Of a stretch of 64,000 nt of DNA, positions 45,397 through 54,107 are shown one piece after another. The first letter of the stretch is position 1; each line of letters starts with the position of its first letter. Position numbers and translations under genes: made by a program. This DNA is from Deltaproteobacteria bacterium (GTDB lineage: Bacteria > Myxococcota > Polyangia > Haliangiales > Haliangiaceae), in assembly GCA_018262455.1 (NCBI GenBank), contig JAGSPR010000004.1:1-64000 (forward strand). Reading direction: 5' to 3'. The notes under the pieces were generated by a model. The model searched no databases and was not told where the DNA came from. It saw only the letters and a list, made by a program, of their open reading frames with translations.

Positions 45397-46938
45397 ATGA
45401 CAACGCGCTCGTTCGCTTCGTGGGTCGCTACGGTGGTCGCGCTCGCAGGTTGCAACTCAGAGCCGTCGGCGATCGCGTTGCCGGAGGGCTTCCTCATCGG
45501 CACGTCGACCGCGGGCTTCCAGGTCGACATGGGCTGCCCGACCCTGCCTGCGAGCCAGTGCGTCGACGCGAACAGCGACTGGTATCAATTCGTGACCTCG
45601 CCCGACACCATCGCGCTCAGCCACACGCACCTGGTGGGCGAGGATCCCGCCGTCGTGGGGCCGGGGCACTGGGAGCTCTACGAGCACGACTTCGACCTCG
45701 CACAAGCCGACGGCCATACCGTGTTCCGGATGAGCCTCGAATGGAGCCGGATCTTTCCGACCTCGACCGTCGGCATCGAGGGCTTCGATCCGCTCCACGC
45801 GATCGCGAACCCGGACGCGCTCGCTCATTACCATGCGGTGTTCGCGGCGCTGCGGGCGCGAGGCCTCGAGCCGTACGTCACGCTCAACCACTACTCGCTG
45901 CCGAGCTGGATCCACGACGGCCTCGGCTGCACGCTCGACTTCGACCACTGCACCGCGCGCGGCTGGGCCGACCCGGCGACGATCGTCCCCGAGATCGCGA
46001 AGTACGCGGGCTTCGTCGCGCGCGAGTTCGGAGGCGAAGTCGACTTGTGGGCCACCGAGAACGAGCCGTTCGCGATCGTCCTGCCGGGCTACGTGATGCC
46101 GAGCGAAACCCGCAGCAATCCTCCGGCGCAGAACCTGTTGCCCGCCGCGGCCAAGATCGTGTTCAACGCACTCATCGATGCGCATGCGCGCATGTACGAC
46201 GCGATCCATGCCGCGGACACCGTGGACGCCAGCGGACATGGCGTCGCGGCGAACGTCGGTCTGGTCTACGCGATGGCGCCCGTCGCGCCGCAAGATCCAT
46301 CGAATCCGAAAGACGTGAAGGCGGCGGAGAACGTGTTCTACCTGTGGAACATGGCCTTCCTCAATGCCGTGGTCGGCGGGGTGCTCGACGCGAACCTCGA
46401 CGGCAATGGCGTGCCGCGCGCCGATCTGGCCAACCGCATGGATCACCTGGGCATCAACTACTATGTCCGCCCCACCATCCAGGGCACGGATGGCCCGGTC
46501 CTGCCCGACCTGTCGCCGCTGACGACGTTCAACCCGTTCACGCTCACGCAGGACCAGGTCTATCCCCGCGGCATGTACGAGCTCGTCATGTTCGTGCACG
46601 AGCAGTTCGATCTCCCGATGTTCATCACCGAGAACGATGGCCAGGCGATCCCGCGCGGCGACGTCGATGCCGAGCAGGGTGCGCTCGTCGAGACGCTGCA
46701 GTGGTTGGCGCGCGCGGCCAACGAGGGCGCCGACGTACGCGGTTACATGTACTGGTCGCTGATCGACAACTACGAGTGGAACCACGGCACGACGCTGCCG
46801 TTCGGGCTCTACCAGGTCGATCCTCATGATCCGCAGAAGACCCGGGTGCCGCGTCCGACGGCACAGCTGCTGGCGCGGATCGCGAAGGGCCATGCGATCG
46901 CGGGTGATCTCGTCGGGCGCTACCCGATCGGAGACTAG
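45397..46938 (+). CDS. Glycoside hydrolase family 1 lipoprotein (beta-glucosidase-like)
   Basis: 513 aa retaining beta-glycosidase. Lipobox LAGC (Cys about 19) makes it an exported, lipid-anchored GH1, whereas most GH1 enzymes are cytoplasmic. Domain hallmarks: FLIGTSTAGFQV at the start, HWELYEHDFDLAQADGHTVFRMSLEWSRIFP, acid/base Glu223 in TENEP and nucleophile Glu412 in FITENDG (189 residues apart, as in the family). The usual T-F/L/I-N-E-P is T-E-N-E-P and I-T-E-N-G is I-T-E-N-D-G. Near the C-terminus YMYWSLIDNYEW matches. It presumably cleaves beta-glycosides at the cell surface. Start is set by the leaderless TATGTT. Confidence 0.9.
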   Translation: MTTRSFASWVATVVALAGCNSEPSAIALPEGFLIGTSTAGFQVDMGCPTLPASQCVDANSDWYQFVTSPDTIALSHTHLVGEDPAVVGPGHWELYEHDFDLAQADGHTVFRMSLEWSRIFPTSTVGIEGFDPLHAIANPDALAHYHAVFAALRARGLEPYVTLNHYSLPSWIHDGLGCTLDFDHCTARGWADPATIVPEIAKYAGFVAREFGGEVDLWATENEPFAIVLPGYVMPSETRSNPPAQNLLPAAAKIVFNALIDAHARMYDAIHAADTVDASGHGVAANVGLVYAMAPVAPQDPSNPKDVKAAENVFYLWNMAFLNAVVGGVLDANLDGNGVPRADLANRMDHLGINYYVRPTIQGTDGPVLPDLSPLTTFNPFTLTQDQVYPRGMYELVMFVHEQFDLPMFITENDGQAIPRGDVDAEQGALVETLQWLARAANEGADVRGYMYWSLIDNYEWNHGTTLPFGLYQVDPHDPQKTRVPRPTAQLLARIAKGHAIAGDLVGRYPIGD

Positions 46939-47071
46939 CGAGCTCGTGGCCCTGCGACCAGGGACGCGACAGTGCGACACGCTGTGACCGGGCGAGGCCG
47001 CGTCACCCCGAGCCCGTGCCCGAAACGACGGCGCGGGTGCGTGGTCCAGAAGTTGAACTGCGCCGCACCGC

Positions 47072-48358
47072 ATGAACACCCACGTCCATCTGCTGTTGTG
47101 CGGCGTACTCGTCGCTTCGTGTGGCGGGCACGTCGTCACGCCGACGACGACACCGACGACGACACCGACGACGACCCCTCCACCGGCAAAGCCCGCGGGG
47201 ATCGCGGGCTATGTCGCTCACCTCAAGGCGAACGGTCATCGCCCGAGTGACTACATCATCGATCTGTTTCGATCGCACGACGTCGTGATCCTGGGCGAGC
47301 GGATGCATCCCGAGCTCACGCAGTGGGAGCTGATCTACGATCTGGTGACGGATCCGAGGTTCGTCGACCAGGTCGGGACGATCTACACCGAGTACGGTGC
47401 CGTGAACCTGCAGGACCGGCTGGATCGCTACCTCGATGACCCCCATGCCGAGCGCGAGCAGCTCCTCGGGATCCTGCGCGACTTCGGCAACTGGTCCATC
47501 GGCTGGTCGAATCCCAACTTCATCGAATTCCTCGATCGGCTGCGGCGGTTCAACACCTCGCAGCCCGCGGGCCACCGCGTCAGGCTGCGGTTCGCAGATT
47601 GCTACTGGGACTGGCGCGCGCTCGACGAGCACAACTTCGCCGCGTTCTCTCGCGAGACCATGTTCGCGCGCGACTTCCTGATGGCGAAGCGGATCGCGAC
47701 CGGCATCGAGGCCGAGCAGCCGCGCGATCGCAAGAAGGCGCTGGTCATCATGAATTCACGCCACTCGTACGTCATCGATCCGCGCAACACCCACGGCGCG
47801 CTCGACGACAACACCGGCAGCTACCTCCGTGGGCTGCTGCCCGATCGCGGGGTGGTCTCGGTCCTGCTCAACACCACGGCGCAGGCCGCGGGTAGCACCG
47901 ATCGCGATGGCGGCGCCGCGACCCTGATCGCCGGGGGCAAGTGGGACGCCGCGTTCCGCGCGCTCGGAGACCAGCCGATCGGGTTCGACCTCGCGGGCTC
48001 GCCGTTCGGCGACGACGCGTTCGATCTGCACCAGCGCTACCGTGACCTCCATTTCCGCGACGTCTATCACGGCGTCGTGTTCGTCAACCCGCTGGCCAGC
48101 CAGACCAAGCAAGAGGTCGCTCCCGGCTACATGACCGGCGAGTTCGTGCGAGAGGCCCGGCGCCGCCTGCGCTATGCGAGCGTGGGTCGTAGCCCCGCCG
48201 AGATCGCGGAGAACCGCCAGCGGATCGAGCAATTCCTCGCGCTGTTCGCGCTGCCGGTGCTGCCGGCGCCGATCGCGGCCGAGCTCTACAAGTCCCGACC
48301 CGTCTACCGCCCCGCCGAGCTCGCCCGGTTCGAGGAACAGATCGCGACGTGGCGCTAG
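47072..48358 (+). CDS. Lipoprotein with erythromycin-esterase/ChaN-like domain
   Basis: 428 aa. Lipobox VASC (Cys17), then a slippage-prone Thr/Pro linker. The domain begins VVILGERMHPELTQWELIYDLV, resembling the G-E-x-x-H motif of the EreA/ChaN superfamily; a second conserved point may be the NSRHSYV segment. The remainder includes helices with many Arg and Asp residues. The superfamily contains esterases, heme-binding and TraB-like proteins, so the reaction cannot be named. Start ATG 47072 gives the signal peptide; no clear promoter. Confidence 0.55.
   Translation: MNTHVHLLLCGVLVASCGGHVVTPTTTPTTTPTTTPPPAKPAGIAGYVAHLKANGHRPSDYIIDLFRSHDVVILGERMHPELTQWELIYDLVTDPRFVDQVGTIYTEYGAVNLQDRLDRYLDDPHAEREQLLGILRDFGNWSIGWSNPNFIEFLDRLRRFNTSQPAGHRVRLRFADCYWDWRALDEHNFAAFSRETMFARDFLMAKRIATGIEAEQPRDRKKALVIMNSRHSYVIDPRNTHGALDDNTGSYLRGLLPDRGVVSVLLNTTAQAAGSTDRDGGAATLIAGGKWDAAFRALGDQPIGFDLAGSPFGDDAFDLHQRYRDLHFRDVYHGVVFVNPLASQTKQEVAPGYMTGEFVREARRRLRYASVGRSPAEIAENRQRIEQFLALFALPVLPAPIAAELYKSRPVYRPAELARFEEQIATWR
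47141..47176 (+). repeat. Tandem 12-bp repeat encoding PTTT
   Basis: Two copies of CCGACGACGACA and a third ending in CC. It lies in the linker just after the lipid anchor. Confidence 0.9.
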
Positions 48359-48463
48359 CAGCCTGACTGGTCGGCGGCGATCCTCGGAACGCAGGACGCC
48401 CGAGCGATGGACACCGGCACCCGGGCCCGCCTTGGGTTCCCCGTGGGCACGATCGTTCGACGA

Positions 48464-48479
48464 GAAATCGCTCGATTTC
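48464..48479. promoter_or_regulatory. Operator-like palindrome GAAATCG-CT-CGATTTC
   Basis: Perfect 7-bp arms 37 nt before the ATG of the gluzincin gene. The sequence is unusually AT-rich for the window and lies where a repressor or activator could bind. Confidence 0.4.
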
Positions 48480-48515
48480 GCGCAACACGGGTCGCACCAT
48501 TGTTGTCGCCGAACC

Positions 48516-49349
48516 ATGAGGGAACTACTCGCACTGATCGCATGTCTGAGTGTCTCCGCGCTCGCCCGCGCCGAACCGAGCGCCGAGGATCTGAAGTCGC
48601 GCCAGGCCTCTCTCGAGCACAAGCTCGCAGGCCAGGGGTTCACGGTGCTCGTCGAAGGCTCGTTCGTGATTGTCGGTGACGAGAGCGCGCAGCAAGTGAA
48701 GAAGCGCGCCGCCGGCTTCTTCCGGTGGACGATCGGGCTGCTCGAGAAGGACTTCTTCGGCAAGCGCCCCGACAAGCTCATCGAGGTCTGGCTGTTCAAG
48801 AACGAGAAGACCTACCGCAAGGGAGCCAAGCAGTTCTTCAATGACGAGCCCGAGACGCCGTACGGATACTACTCGCCCGAGGATGACGCGCTCGTCATGA
48901 ACATCGGGCCCGGACCCGGCACGCTGTCACACGAGCTCGTGCACCCGTACATGGAGGCGAACTTCCCGAACGTCCCGTCGTGGTTCAACGAGGGCCTCGC
49001 GTCGCTCTACGAGCAGCCGCAGGAGAAGGCTGGCCACATGTGGGGCGGCACGAACTGGCGGCTGCCGGGTCTGCAGAAGATGATCCGAGACAAGACGATC
49101 CCGGCCGTGGCGACGCTGCTGAGCACCACGCGCGATGGCTTCTACGAGGCGAACTACGATGCCTACGCGTACGCGCGATTTCTCTGCCAGTACCTGCAGG
49201 ACACCGGCAAGCTCCACGACTTCTACACGAAGTTCGTCGCCGACACGAAGGACCGCACGGGCCAGGCGGCGCTCGCGGCCGTCCTCGGCCAGGACCTCGC
49301 GACGTTCGATCCGATCTTCCGCAAGTGGGCGCTCGCGTTGAAGCGTTGA
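48516..49349 (+). CDS. Exported gluzincin-type zinc peptidase (DUF1570-like)
   Basis: 277 aa. Signal peptide MRELLALIACLSVSALARA. The active site is HELVHPYMEANFPNVPSWFNEGLASLYE: H-E-x-x-H followed after 15 residues by the third ligand Glu in NEGLA, as in gluzincins of the DUF1570 group. No repeats or extra domain. The protein is likely periplasmic or secreted. Start ATG 48516; frames further upstream are not supported by the signal peptide. Confidence 0.85.
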   Translation: MRELLALIACLSVSALARAEPSAEDLKSRQASLEHKLAGQGFTVLVEGSFVIVGDESAQQVKKRAAGFFRWTIGLLEKDFFGKRPDKLIEVWLFKNEKTYRKGAKQFFNDEPETPYGYYSPEDDALVMNIGPGPGTLSHELVHPYMEANFPNVPSWFNEGLASLYEQPQEKAGHMWGGTNWRLPGLQKMIRDKTIPAVATLLSTTRDGFYEANYDAYAYARFLCQYLQDTGKLHDFYTKFVADTKDRTGQAALAAVLGQDLATFDPIFRKWALALKR

Positions 49350-49398
49350 TCCGCACGAGCTCGCGAAGGAAGGGCGGCGCGGGGAGCGTCAGCCCGCG

Positions 49399-49427
49399 TT
49401 GACACCCGCAGTCGGCGCGACGAGCAT
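49399..49427 (+). promoter_or_regulatory. Promoter TTGACA-N17-GAGCAT, leaderless
   Basis: A consensus -35, optimal 17-bp spacer and a -10 ending 6 nt before ATG 49434. It is the cleanest promoter in the window and supports ATG 49434 rather than GTG 49428. Confidence 0.5.
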
Positions 49428-49433
49428 GTGCAC

Positions 49434-49886
49434 ATGGTCTCGCTCCGCGGGTTCGCGTGCGTCCTGATGGTCGTGGCAGCCGGCTGCGATCCGGTCGCGA
49501 AGATCACCGTGCGCTTCCTCGTGCATCCGGGCGAGCATGCGCCTCGGAGCACCACGGCCGCGATCTACTGGGTCAAGGAGTACGAGGGCAGGATCTACGT
49601 CGATACCCCGGTGGTCAGGCAGCAGGTCACCGAGCACGAGGTCGTCGTCACGACCTCGGAGTGTTGCGGGACGGCCGCCGCCTACAACGCCGGCAAGCTG
49701 TGGTTCCTGGGCTGCGTGACCACCGCGGCCGCGGCGCCGGTGCTGGTCTGCGGCAAGGTCGGCGATCCGGAGGACCAGCTGCACCGGTCCACGGTCGCCG
49801 GCACGACGTGTGACGCGATCGGGCGGACGCTTGGCAGCTCCAACCTCGATCTCGCGACCTGCACGGTCACGCCGATCCCGCGGTAG
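49434..49886 (+). CDS. Lipoprotein, unknown function
   Basis: 150 aa. Lipobox AAGC in MVSLRGFACVLMVVAAGC. The mature protein contains TTSECCGTAAAYNAG, a C-C pair, and four to five more Cys spread towards the C-terminus, plus the hydrophobic LWFLGCVTTAAAAPVLVC that may be a buried strand. No family recognised. Alternative start GTG 49428. Confidence 0.65.
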   Translation: MVSLRGFACVLMVVAAGCDPVAKITVRFLVHPGEHAPRSTTAAIYWVKEYEGRIYVDTPVVRQQVTEHEVVVTTSECCGTAAAYNAGKLWFLGCVTTAAAAPVLVCGKVGDPEDQLHRSTVAGTTCDAIGRTLGSSNLDLATCTVTPIPR

Positions 49887-50047
49887 GGGACCGGAGCGGC
49901 GCCGCAGCGAGCGCGGTTTCGCAGTGAATCCATGCCGTTGGGCGAAACCGGCGGGAATCGTGCGACTCCGACGATGTGGGCCCCGTCCGTACGTTCGCGG
50001 TGGATGAGCCACCCGATCGATTCAGCCCACAGCCCAAGGACGAGTTC

Positions 50048-50692
50048 ATGTCGCGCACGGTTTCACTCTCAGCTTCTCTCATCACGATGGCGATCTCCGC
50101 GGCGGTCTTCGGCGGATGCTTGATGCCCGCCCAGGGACCCAAAGGCGGCGTGGTCGCCAGCGGTCAGCCGCTCGCGGTCGTCGATGACGTCAAGGTGTGG
50201 ACGACCACCCAGAAGGAAAAGGTCGGCGAGACCGAGTACAAGGACTCCAGCGGCAACGTCATCGGCACCGGCACGTCCTACCAGGACAAGACCACCGTGC
50301 ACTCGATGAAGGTCTGGTACCCGGTCCAGGGTACCGAGCAACTCGCCGACGAGGACTTCTTCAAGATCGCGGGCGATCAGAAGGCGCTCGACGAGACCCT
50401 CGCGATGCGCGCCAACGGCAAGAAGTGGAATCACCGCGGCATGTACACGATGGCTGGCGGCGTGGTCGGGGTGATCGTGGGCTTCATCGTCCCGAACCCG
50501 ACGGCGGCCTTGGTCCTCAGGCTTGGCGGTGGACTCGCCGTGAGTGGCGGCTACTACATGTCGTTCTGGGGCGCTCGCCAGATGAACCCCGAATCCCACG
50601 CGGTGGATCGCTCGGTCGCCGATCGCGCGGCGAACCAGTACAACCAGCAGCTCGGTCAGTCGGCCGGCGTGAGCATGGCCCGCAAGTTCTGA
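50048..50692 (+). CDS. Lipoprotein, paralogue of the protein at 3677
   Basis: 214 aa. ATG 50048 with AAGGA upstream. Lipobox FGGC. The N-terminal half is charged and strand-like; then FFKIAGDQKALDETLAMRANGKKWN leads into a Gly-rich hydrophobic hairpin (MYTMAGGVVGVIVGFIV... LRLGGGLAVSGGYYM) and an Asn/Gln-rich basic tail. This order matches the lipoprotein at 3677. The word TCGTGCGAC occurs upstream of both (49958 and 3618), though at different distances. The hairpin may insert in the outer membrane. Function unknown. Confidence 0.7.
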   Translation: MSRTVSLSASLITMAISAAVFGGCLMPAQGPKGGVVASGQPLAVVDDVKVWTTTQKEKVGETEYKDSSGNVIGTGTSYQDKTTVHSMKVWYPVQGTEQLADEDFFKIAGDQKALDETLAMRANGKKWNHRGMYTMAGGVVGVIVGFIVPNPTAALVLRLGGGLAVSGGYYMSFWGARQMNPESHAVDRSVADRAANQYNQQLGQSAGVSMARKF

Positions 50693-50734
50693 TCGGCTCG
50701 CACGGCTGCCAAAGGTTGGTCGGTATAGGCTGGA

Positions 50735-50986
50735 ATGATGCCCCCGCCCGCACCGCAGAGTGCAGCCGCCCACAAGCAGGCCCAGACCGCCCGCAAGCTG
50801 ATCAACCTGTCGACGATCGTTGGCTGGGGCGGGCTCGGGTCGCTGCTCCTGCTGGCACCAACGCTCGGCGTGGTGCTGCACTCCGCCACGCTCGGCGGCG
50901 TGATCGCGGTGGTCGGTGCCGGCGGTGCGCTCGTCGGCGCGGTGGTAGGTCAGATCGGGCGCGCGATGCAGGGTCGCGTGATCTGA
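50735..50986 (+). CDS. Small two-helix membrane protein
   Basis: 83 aa: a Pro/Ala/Gln head, then two hydrophobic segments (VGWGGLGSLLLLAPTLGVVLH and GGVIAVVGAGGALVGAVVG) separated by a short loop, ending in a basic amphipathic helix QIGRAMQGRVI. Small, Gly-rich two-helix proteins of this type are common and have no assigned role. TATAGG lies 5 nt before ATG. It is 42 nt after the lipoprotein. Confidence 0.6.
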   Translation: MMPPPAPQSAAAHKQAQTARKLINLSTIVGWGGLGSLLLLAPTLGVVLHSATLGGVIAVVGAGGALVGAVVGQIGRAMQGRVI

Positions 50987-51049
50987 TCCGGCACGTTGCC
51001 GCCATCGGTCGGTACTCGCTCGCAGGAACATCTATATGATTGCTGCATC

Positions 51050-52411
51050 ATGCGGACCATCGTGTGGCACACGCCTCCCGAGTTCGGACACTTCGCGCCG
51101 ACCAGGCTGCTGACGAGGCAGCTCCTCCAGCAGGGCCATCGGGTCGTGTACCTCTCCGAGCGCGATATGCAGGGACACATCGAGCAAGAGGGCTTCGAGT
51201 ATGCCCCCTATCTCCCGGAGAAGTATCCCAAGGGCGCCCTCCAGGCGAGAGACCAGCTGAATGGAGATGACCTCTGGGAGTGGTGGCTAGGTCGCGAGTT
51301 CGCAATGTGGGACGAGGCCTGTTCGGGCCGACTGGAGGCCCAGCTAGCGTCGCTCAAGCCCGACCTGATCCTCGCGTCCCAAGCGAATCCGGAGACGAGC
51401 CTCGTCGCACACAAGATGAAAGTTCCGGTGATCCGCGTCAGCTGCAGCCTGCCCTCGTATTACGAGCCAGACGTGCCGCCGCTCTGGAGCGATGCTCTCC
51501 CCGGAGAGCTCTCGAGACGAGAGCTCGAGCTCGAATGGACCTGTCACGGTGCGATGTTCTGGCACCAACCTTGGATCAAGCGAGAGAACCCGATCAAGCG
51601 GAGTGCGTTCTACCAGTTCGTGGAAGCGTGCGGGATCCACATAGCCCAGATCAATTATCGTGGTGCCTTCAACTACCAGATTGACTTGGACCCAGAAATC
51701 GTCACCTGCTCGAAGGCTTTCGATTTTCCCAAGCCTGACATTCAGGACCGGACGTATATCGGTCCTTGTCTACCCGAGCTAGATGAAGAGCGCTGGAGTT
51801 ATCCAGCGCGACGTCCACAAGCCCCGTTGATCTACTGTGCCTTTGGGAGCAAGGCCTCCTCCTATCCGGCGGCCAAGCGAGTGATCGAGCGACTGATCGA
51901 GACAGCCCGCCAGCGACCAGAGCTCGATATCGTGATCGCTTCCGCTCCTGAGGAGATGTACGAGGGCTTCGAGATCCCTGCGACCGTTCACACGGTTCGA
52001 TGGGCGCCGCAGCGTGCGGTCCTGCGGGAGGCAGATCTCTTCATCACCCATGCCGGGCTCAGCTCGTGTCGCGAAGCGATCTGGGAAGGGGTCCCCATGC
52101 TCGCGGTGCCGCAGGCTCATGATCAGCGGGGCGATGCCGCTCGAATCGTGTTTCACGGGCTGGGCGATCGCCTGATCGGAGAGACCCCTTCTGCCGCCGT
52201 GTTCATGGCCGCGATCGATCGCTTGCTCAGCGACCCGAGATACAAGGAAGCGGCCGGTCGGATGCAGACCCAGTTTCGAGCCGACGCCAAGGCCGACATC
52301 GGGCTTCGCTTTGTGACCGACGTGATGGACGGGCGAATCAAGCCCGCGACGGCTGAATCCTACGACCGCGTCACCCGGAAGATCCTTCGAGCGCTCACGG
52401 CCGGAGAGTGA
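51050..52411 (+). CDS. GT1-family glycosyltransferase (UGT/MGT-like)
   Basis: 453 aa GT-B fold enzyme, cytoplasmic. The N-terminal acceptor domain begins with VWHTPPEFGHFAPTRLLTRQLLQQGHRVVYLS, like macrolide glycosyltransferases; the C-terminal donor domain has the UGT signature AVLREADLFITHAGLSSCREAIWEGVPMLAVPQAHDQ. Such enzymes move a sugar from UDP- or dTDP-sugar onto a small molecule or lipid. Base composition is lower in GC than in flanking genes, beginning the island to 57580. Start ATG 51050; a TATATGAT stretch lies 9 nt upstream. Confidence 0.88.
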   Translation: MRTIVWHTPPEFGHFAPTRLLTRQLLQQGHRVVYLSERDMQGHIEQEGFEYAPYLPEKYPKGALQARDQLNGDDLWEWWLGREFAMWDEACSGRLEAQLASLKPDLILASQANPETSLVAHKMKVPVIRVSCSLPSYYEPDVPPLWSDALPGELSRRELELEWTCHGAMFWHQPWIKRENPIKRSAFYQFVEACGIHIAQINYRGAFNYQIDLDPEIVTCSKAFDFPKPDIQDRTYIGPCLPELDEERWSYPARRPQAPLIYCAFGSKASSYPAAKRVIERLIETARQRPELDIVIASAPEEMYEGFEIPATVHTVRWAPQRAVLREADLFITHAGLSSCREAIWEGVPMLAVPQAHDQRGDAARIVFHGLGDRLIGETPSAAVFMAAIDRLLSDPRYKEAAGRMQTQFRADAKADIGLRFVTDVMDGRIKPATAESYDRVTRKILRALTAGE

Positions 52412-52422
52412 ATCGTCGGGTG

Positions 52423-53523
52423 TCAGTGCATCGCCAGGATTGCCTGGCGAAGGCGCCGCACACCCTCTGCCAAGGTGTCGCCATCATGGTGAGAGACGCT
52501 CAGGCGCAGATGGTTTCTCAGTCCGCCACGACTCGAGAAGCGCGCCCCAGGCCGAAACCCGACCTTGTGGGCGGCCGCAACGGTCATCAGCTCGGTCGCG
52601 TCCATTCCCGACGGCAACTGTAACCAGAAGAAATAGCCACCCGCCGGTTCGACATAGGTTACGAGGTCACCGAGCTCGCGCTGCAGCGCCTTGCTGAGCG
52701 CCGCCATGCGTGTGCGATAGACGGCCTTCAGGTGATCCAGCTGTTCATCTTGCCACCCTTGCTCGAGCGCCACGCCGACCAGGCCGGAGATCAAGGGATT
52801 CAGGCCGCCGCCGCTGGTGACCAGCCCGCAGCGCGCCAGGCGCTTGATGTGCTGGGGTGCGGCCTGCACCCAGCCCAGCCGCAGCCCCGGCGCCAGGATC
52901 TTCGAAAACGAGCCGACCGAGAGCACGGTGCCGCCGGCTGCAAGGCTCGCAAGGCTTGGAGGCGTGGCGCCCTCATAACTCAGCAGGTCGTACGCCTCAT
53001 CGGCCACGATCAGGAAGCCGTGTTCCTGGCTGAGCTGGATGAGCCGCTGCCTCCGTGCGAGCGGCAGCGTGGCGCTCGAGGGGTTCTGGTGGGTAGGGAT
53101 CGTGTAGAGGAGCGCCGGGCGCCGGCGTCGGAGCTCGCCTTCCAGCGCGTCGACGACCAGCCCGTCCACATCGGTCGGCACGCTCACGACCTCGAGGCCG
53201 TGATCGGCAAGAATGTCGAGCGCCAGGAAGTAGGAGGGTTCTTCGACGAAGACCAGGTCGCCTGGCCTCGTGTAGAGCGTGCAGATCAAGTCGAGTCCCA
53301 TGGATGCACCACAGGTGACGAACAGGTCGTCCAGGCCGACTGGAAGCGCATGGCGTCTGGTGAGGAAGCTGGCCAACGCCAACCTGAAGCGGGCATCACC
53401 CTGCTGCTCGCCATACTGCAGCAGGGATGCCTCGCCTTGGCCCAGGTGCAGGGCGGCCGCGCGTCGCATGATCTCCTGCGGCAGCAGGTCACCAGCAGGA
53501 TGGCCAAGGCCGAGGTCGATCAC
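52423..53523 (-). CDS. Class I/II PLP aminotransferase (MocR-like core without DNA-binding domain)
   Basis: 366 aa from GTG 53523 (VIDLGLGHPAGDLLP), which has AGGAG 4 nt before; GTG 53535 is an alternative and the open frame reaches 53622. Fold type I: LFVTCGASMGLDLIC (PLP phosphate cup), PTHQNPSSATL (N-P Asn), IVADEAYDLLSYEG (D-E-x-Y) and the Schiff-base Lys in SVGSFSKILAPGLRLGW. Best compared with 2-aminoadipate/aromatic transaminases. It runs opposite to the surrounding genes of the island and is convergent with the glycosyltransferase (11 nt). It may supply or modify an amino acid for the island's product. Confidence 0.88.
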   Translation of the reverse strand: MIDLGLGHPAGDLLPQEIMRRAAALHLGQGEASLLQYGEQQGDARFRLALASFLTRRHALPVGLDDLFVTCGASMGLDLICTLYTRPGDLVFVEEPSYFLALDILADHGLEVVSVPTDVDGLVVDALEGELRRRRPALLYTIPTHQNPSSATLPLARRQRLIQLSQEHGFLIVADEAYDLLSYEGATPPSLASLAAGGTVLSVGSFSKILAPGLRLGWVQAAPQHIKRLARCGLVTSGGGLNPLISGLVGVALEQGWQDEQLDHLKAVYRTRMAALSKALQRELGDLVTYVEPAGGYFFWLQLPSGMDATELMTVAAAHKVGFRPGARFSSRGGLRNHLRLSVSHHDGDTLAEGVRRLRQAILAMH

Positions 53524-53691
53524 GAAGCTCCTCACGATAGCCGAAACCGCCCAGCGATGTGCAGCGTGAGGCCGCGAAATCCCGCCGTGGACAGCCCAGC
53601 CGGTCGAGTCGCAACTCCACACATCGACCTACTGCCAGTCAGGTGTCGAGGAGATAGTTACGTGGCCACGTCACGCGTGCTAGCGTCAGTC

Positions 53692-53971
53692 GTGGAGTTA
53701 CACTGGCACGTTCGCGAGTTTGCCGAGCTAACGACGCCCGAGCTCTACGCGATCACGGTGCTCCGCGAGCGCGTCTTCGTGGTCGAGCAGAAGTGGCCGT
53801 ATCAAGATGCCGACGGGCTCGATCCACTTTCGCGTCACCTGTGGGCAGAGGCCGGAGGCGCAATCCATCGCACAGGCCCACCTCGAACGGTTCTACGGCG
53901 AGTTCGGCTTCGTCCGCGCGGGCGAACCGTACGATGACGGCATCCCACACATCGAGATGCTGCGAGCCTGA
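53692..53971 (+). pseudogene. Broken elaA-type GNAT acetyltransferase
   Basis: The first part reads VELHWHVREFAELTTPELYAI..LR..VFVVEQKWPYQDADGLDPLSRHLWAEAG, which aligns with the start of ElaA. The end reads AQAHLERFYGEFGFVRAGEPYDDGIPHIEML in the next frame, matching the ElaA C-terminus. The roughly 60 residues that carry the acetyl-CoA loop are missing, and the halves are in different frames, so an internal deletion is likely. GTG 53692 still has a TAGCGT 5 nt upstream. Confidence 0.8.
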
Positions 53972-54071
53972 GCTCATCGCCGGGGGTCATGCGCACCACG
54001 ACCGTCACTGGCCTACAACGTGGGATGCGGCTGGCCCTCGCGGCCTGAGCATGATCCAGCCAGTCCCATTC

Positions 54072-54100
54072 TTGACTGGCACATTACTCCTTGATATCCT
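54072..54100 (+). promoter_or_regulatory. Promoter TTGACT-N17-TATCCT, leaderless
   Basis: Spacing is ideal and the -10 ends 7 nt before ATG 54108. It should drive the fusion gene and the hydroxylase gene as one transcript. Confidence 0.5.
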
Positions 54101-54107
54101 TTCATAA

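Noticed and set aside
45457..47139. 560-codon minus-strand frame opposite the GH1 gene
   Set aside because: GH1 catalytic residues and length are correct on the plus strand; the mirror has no motif.
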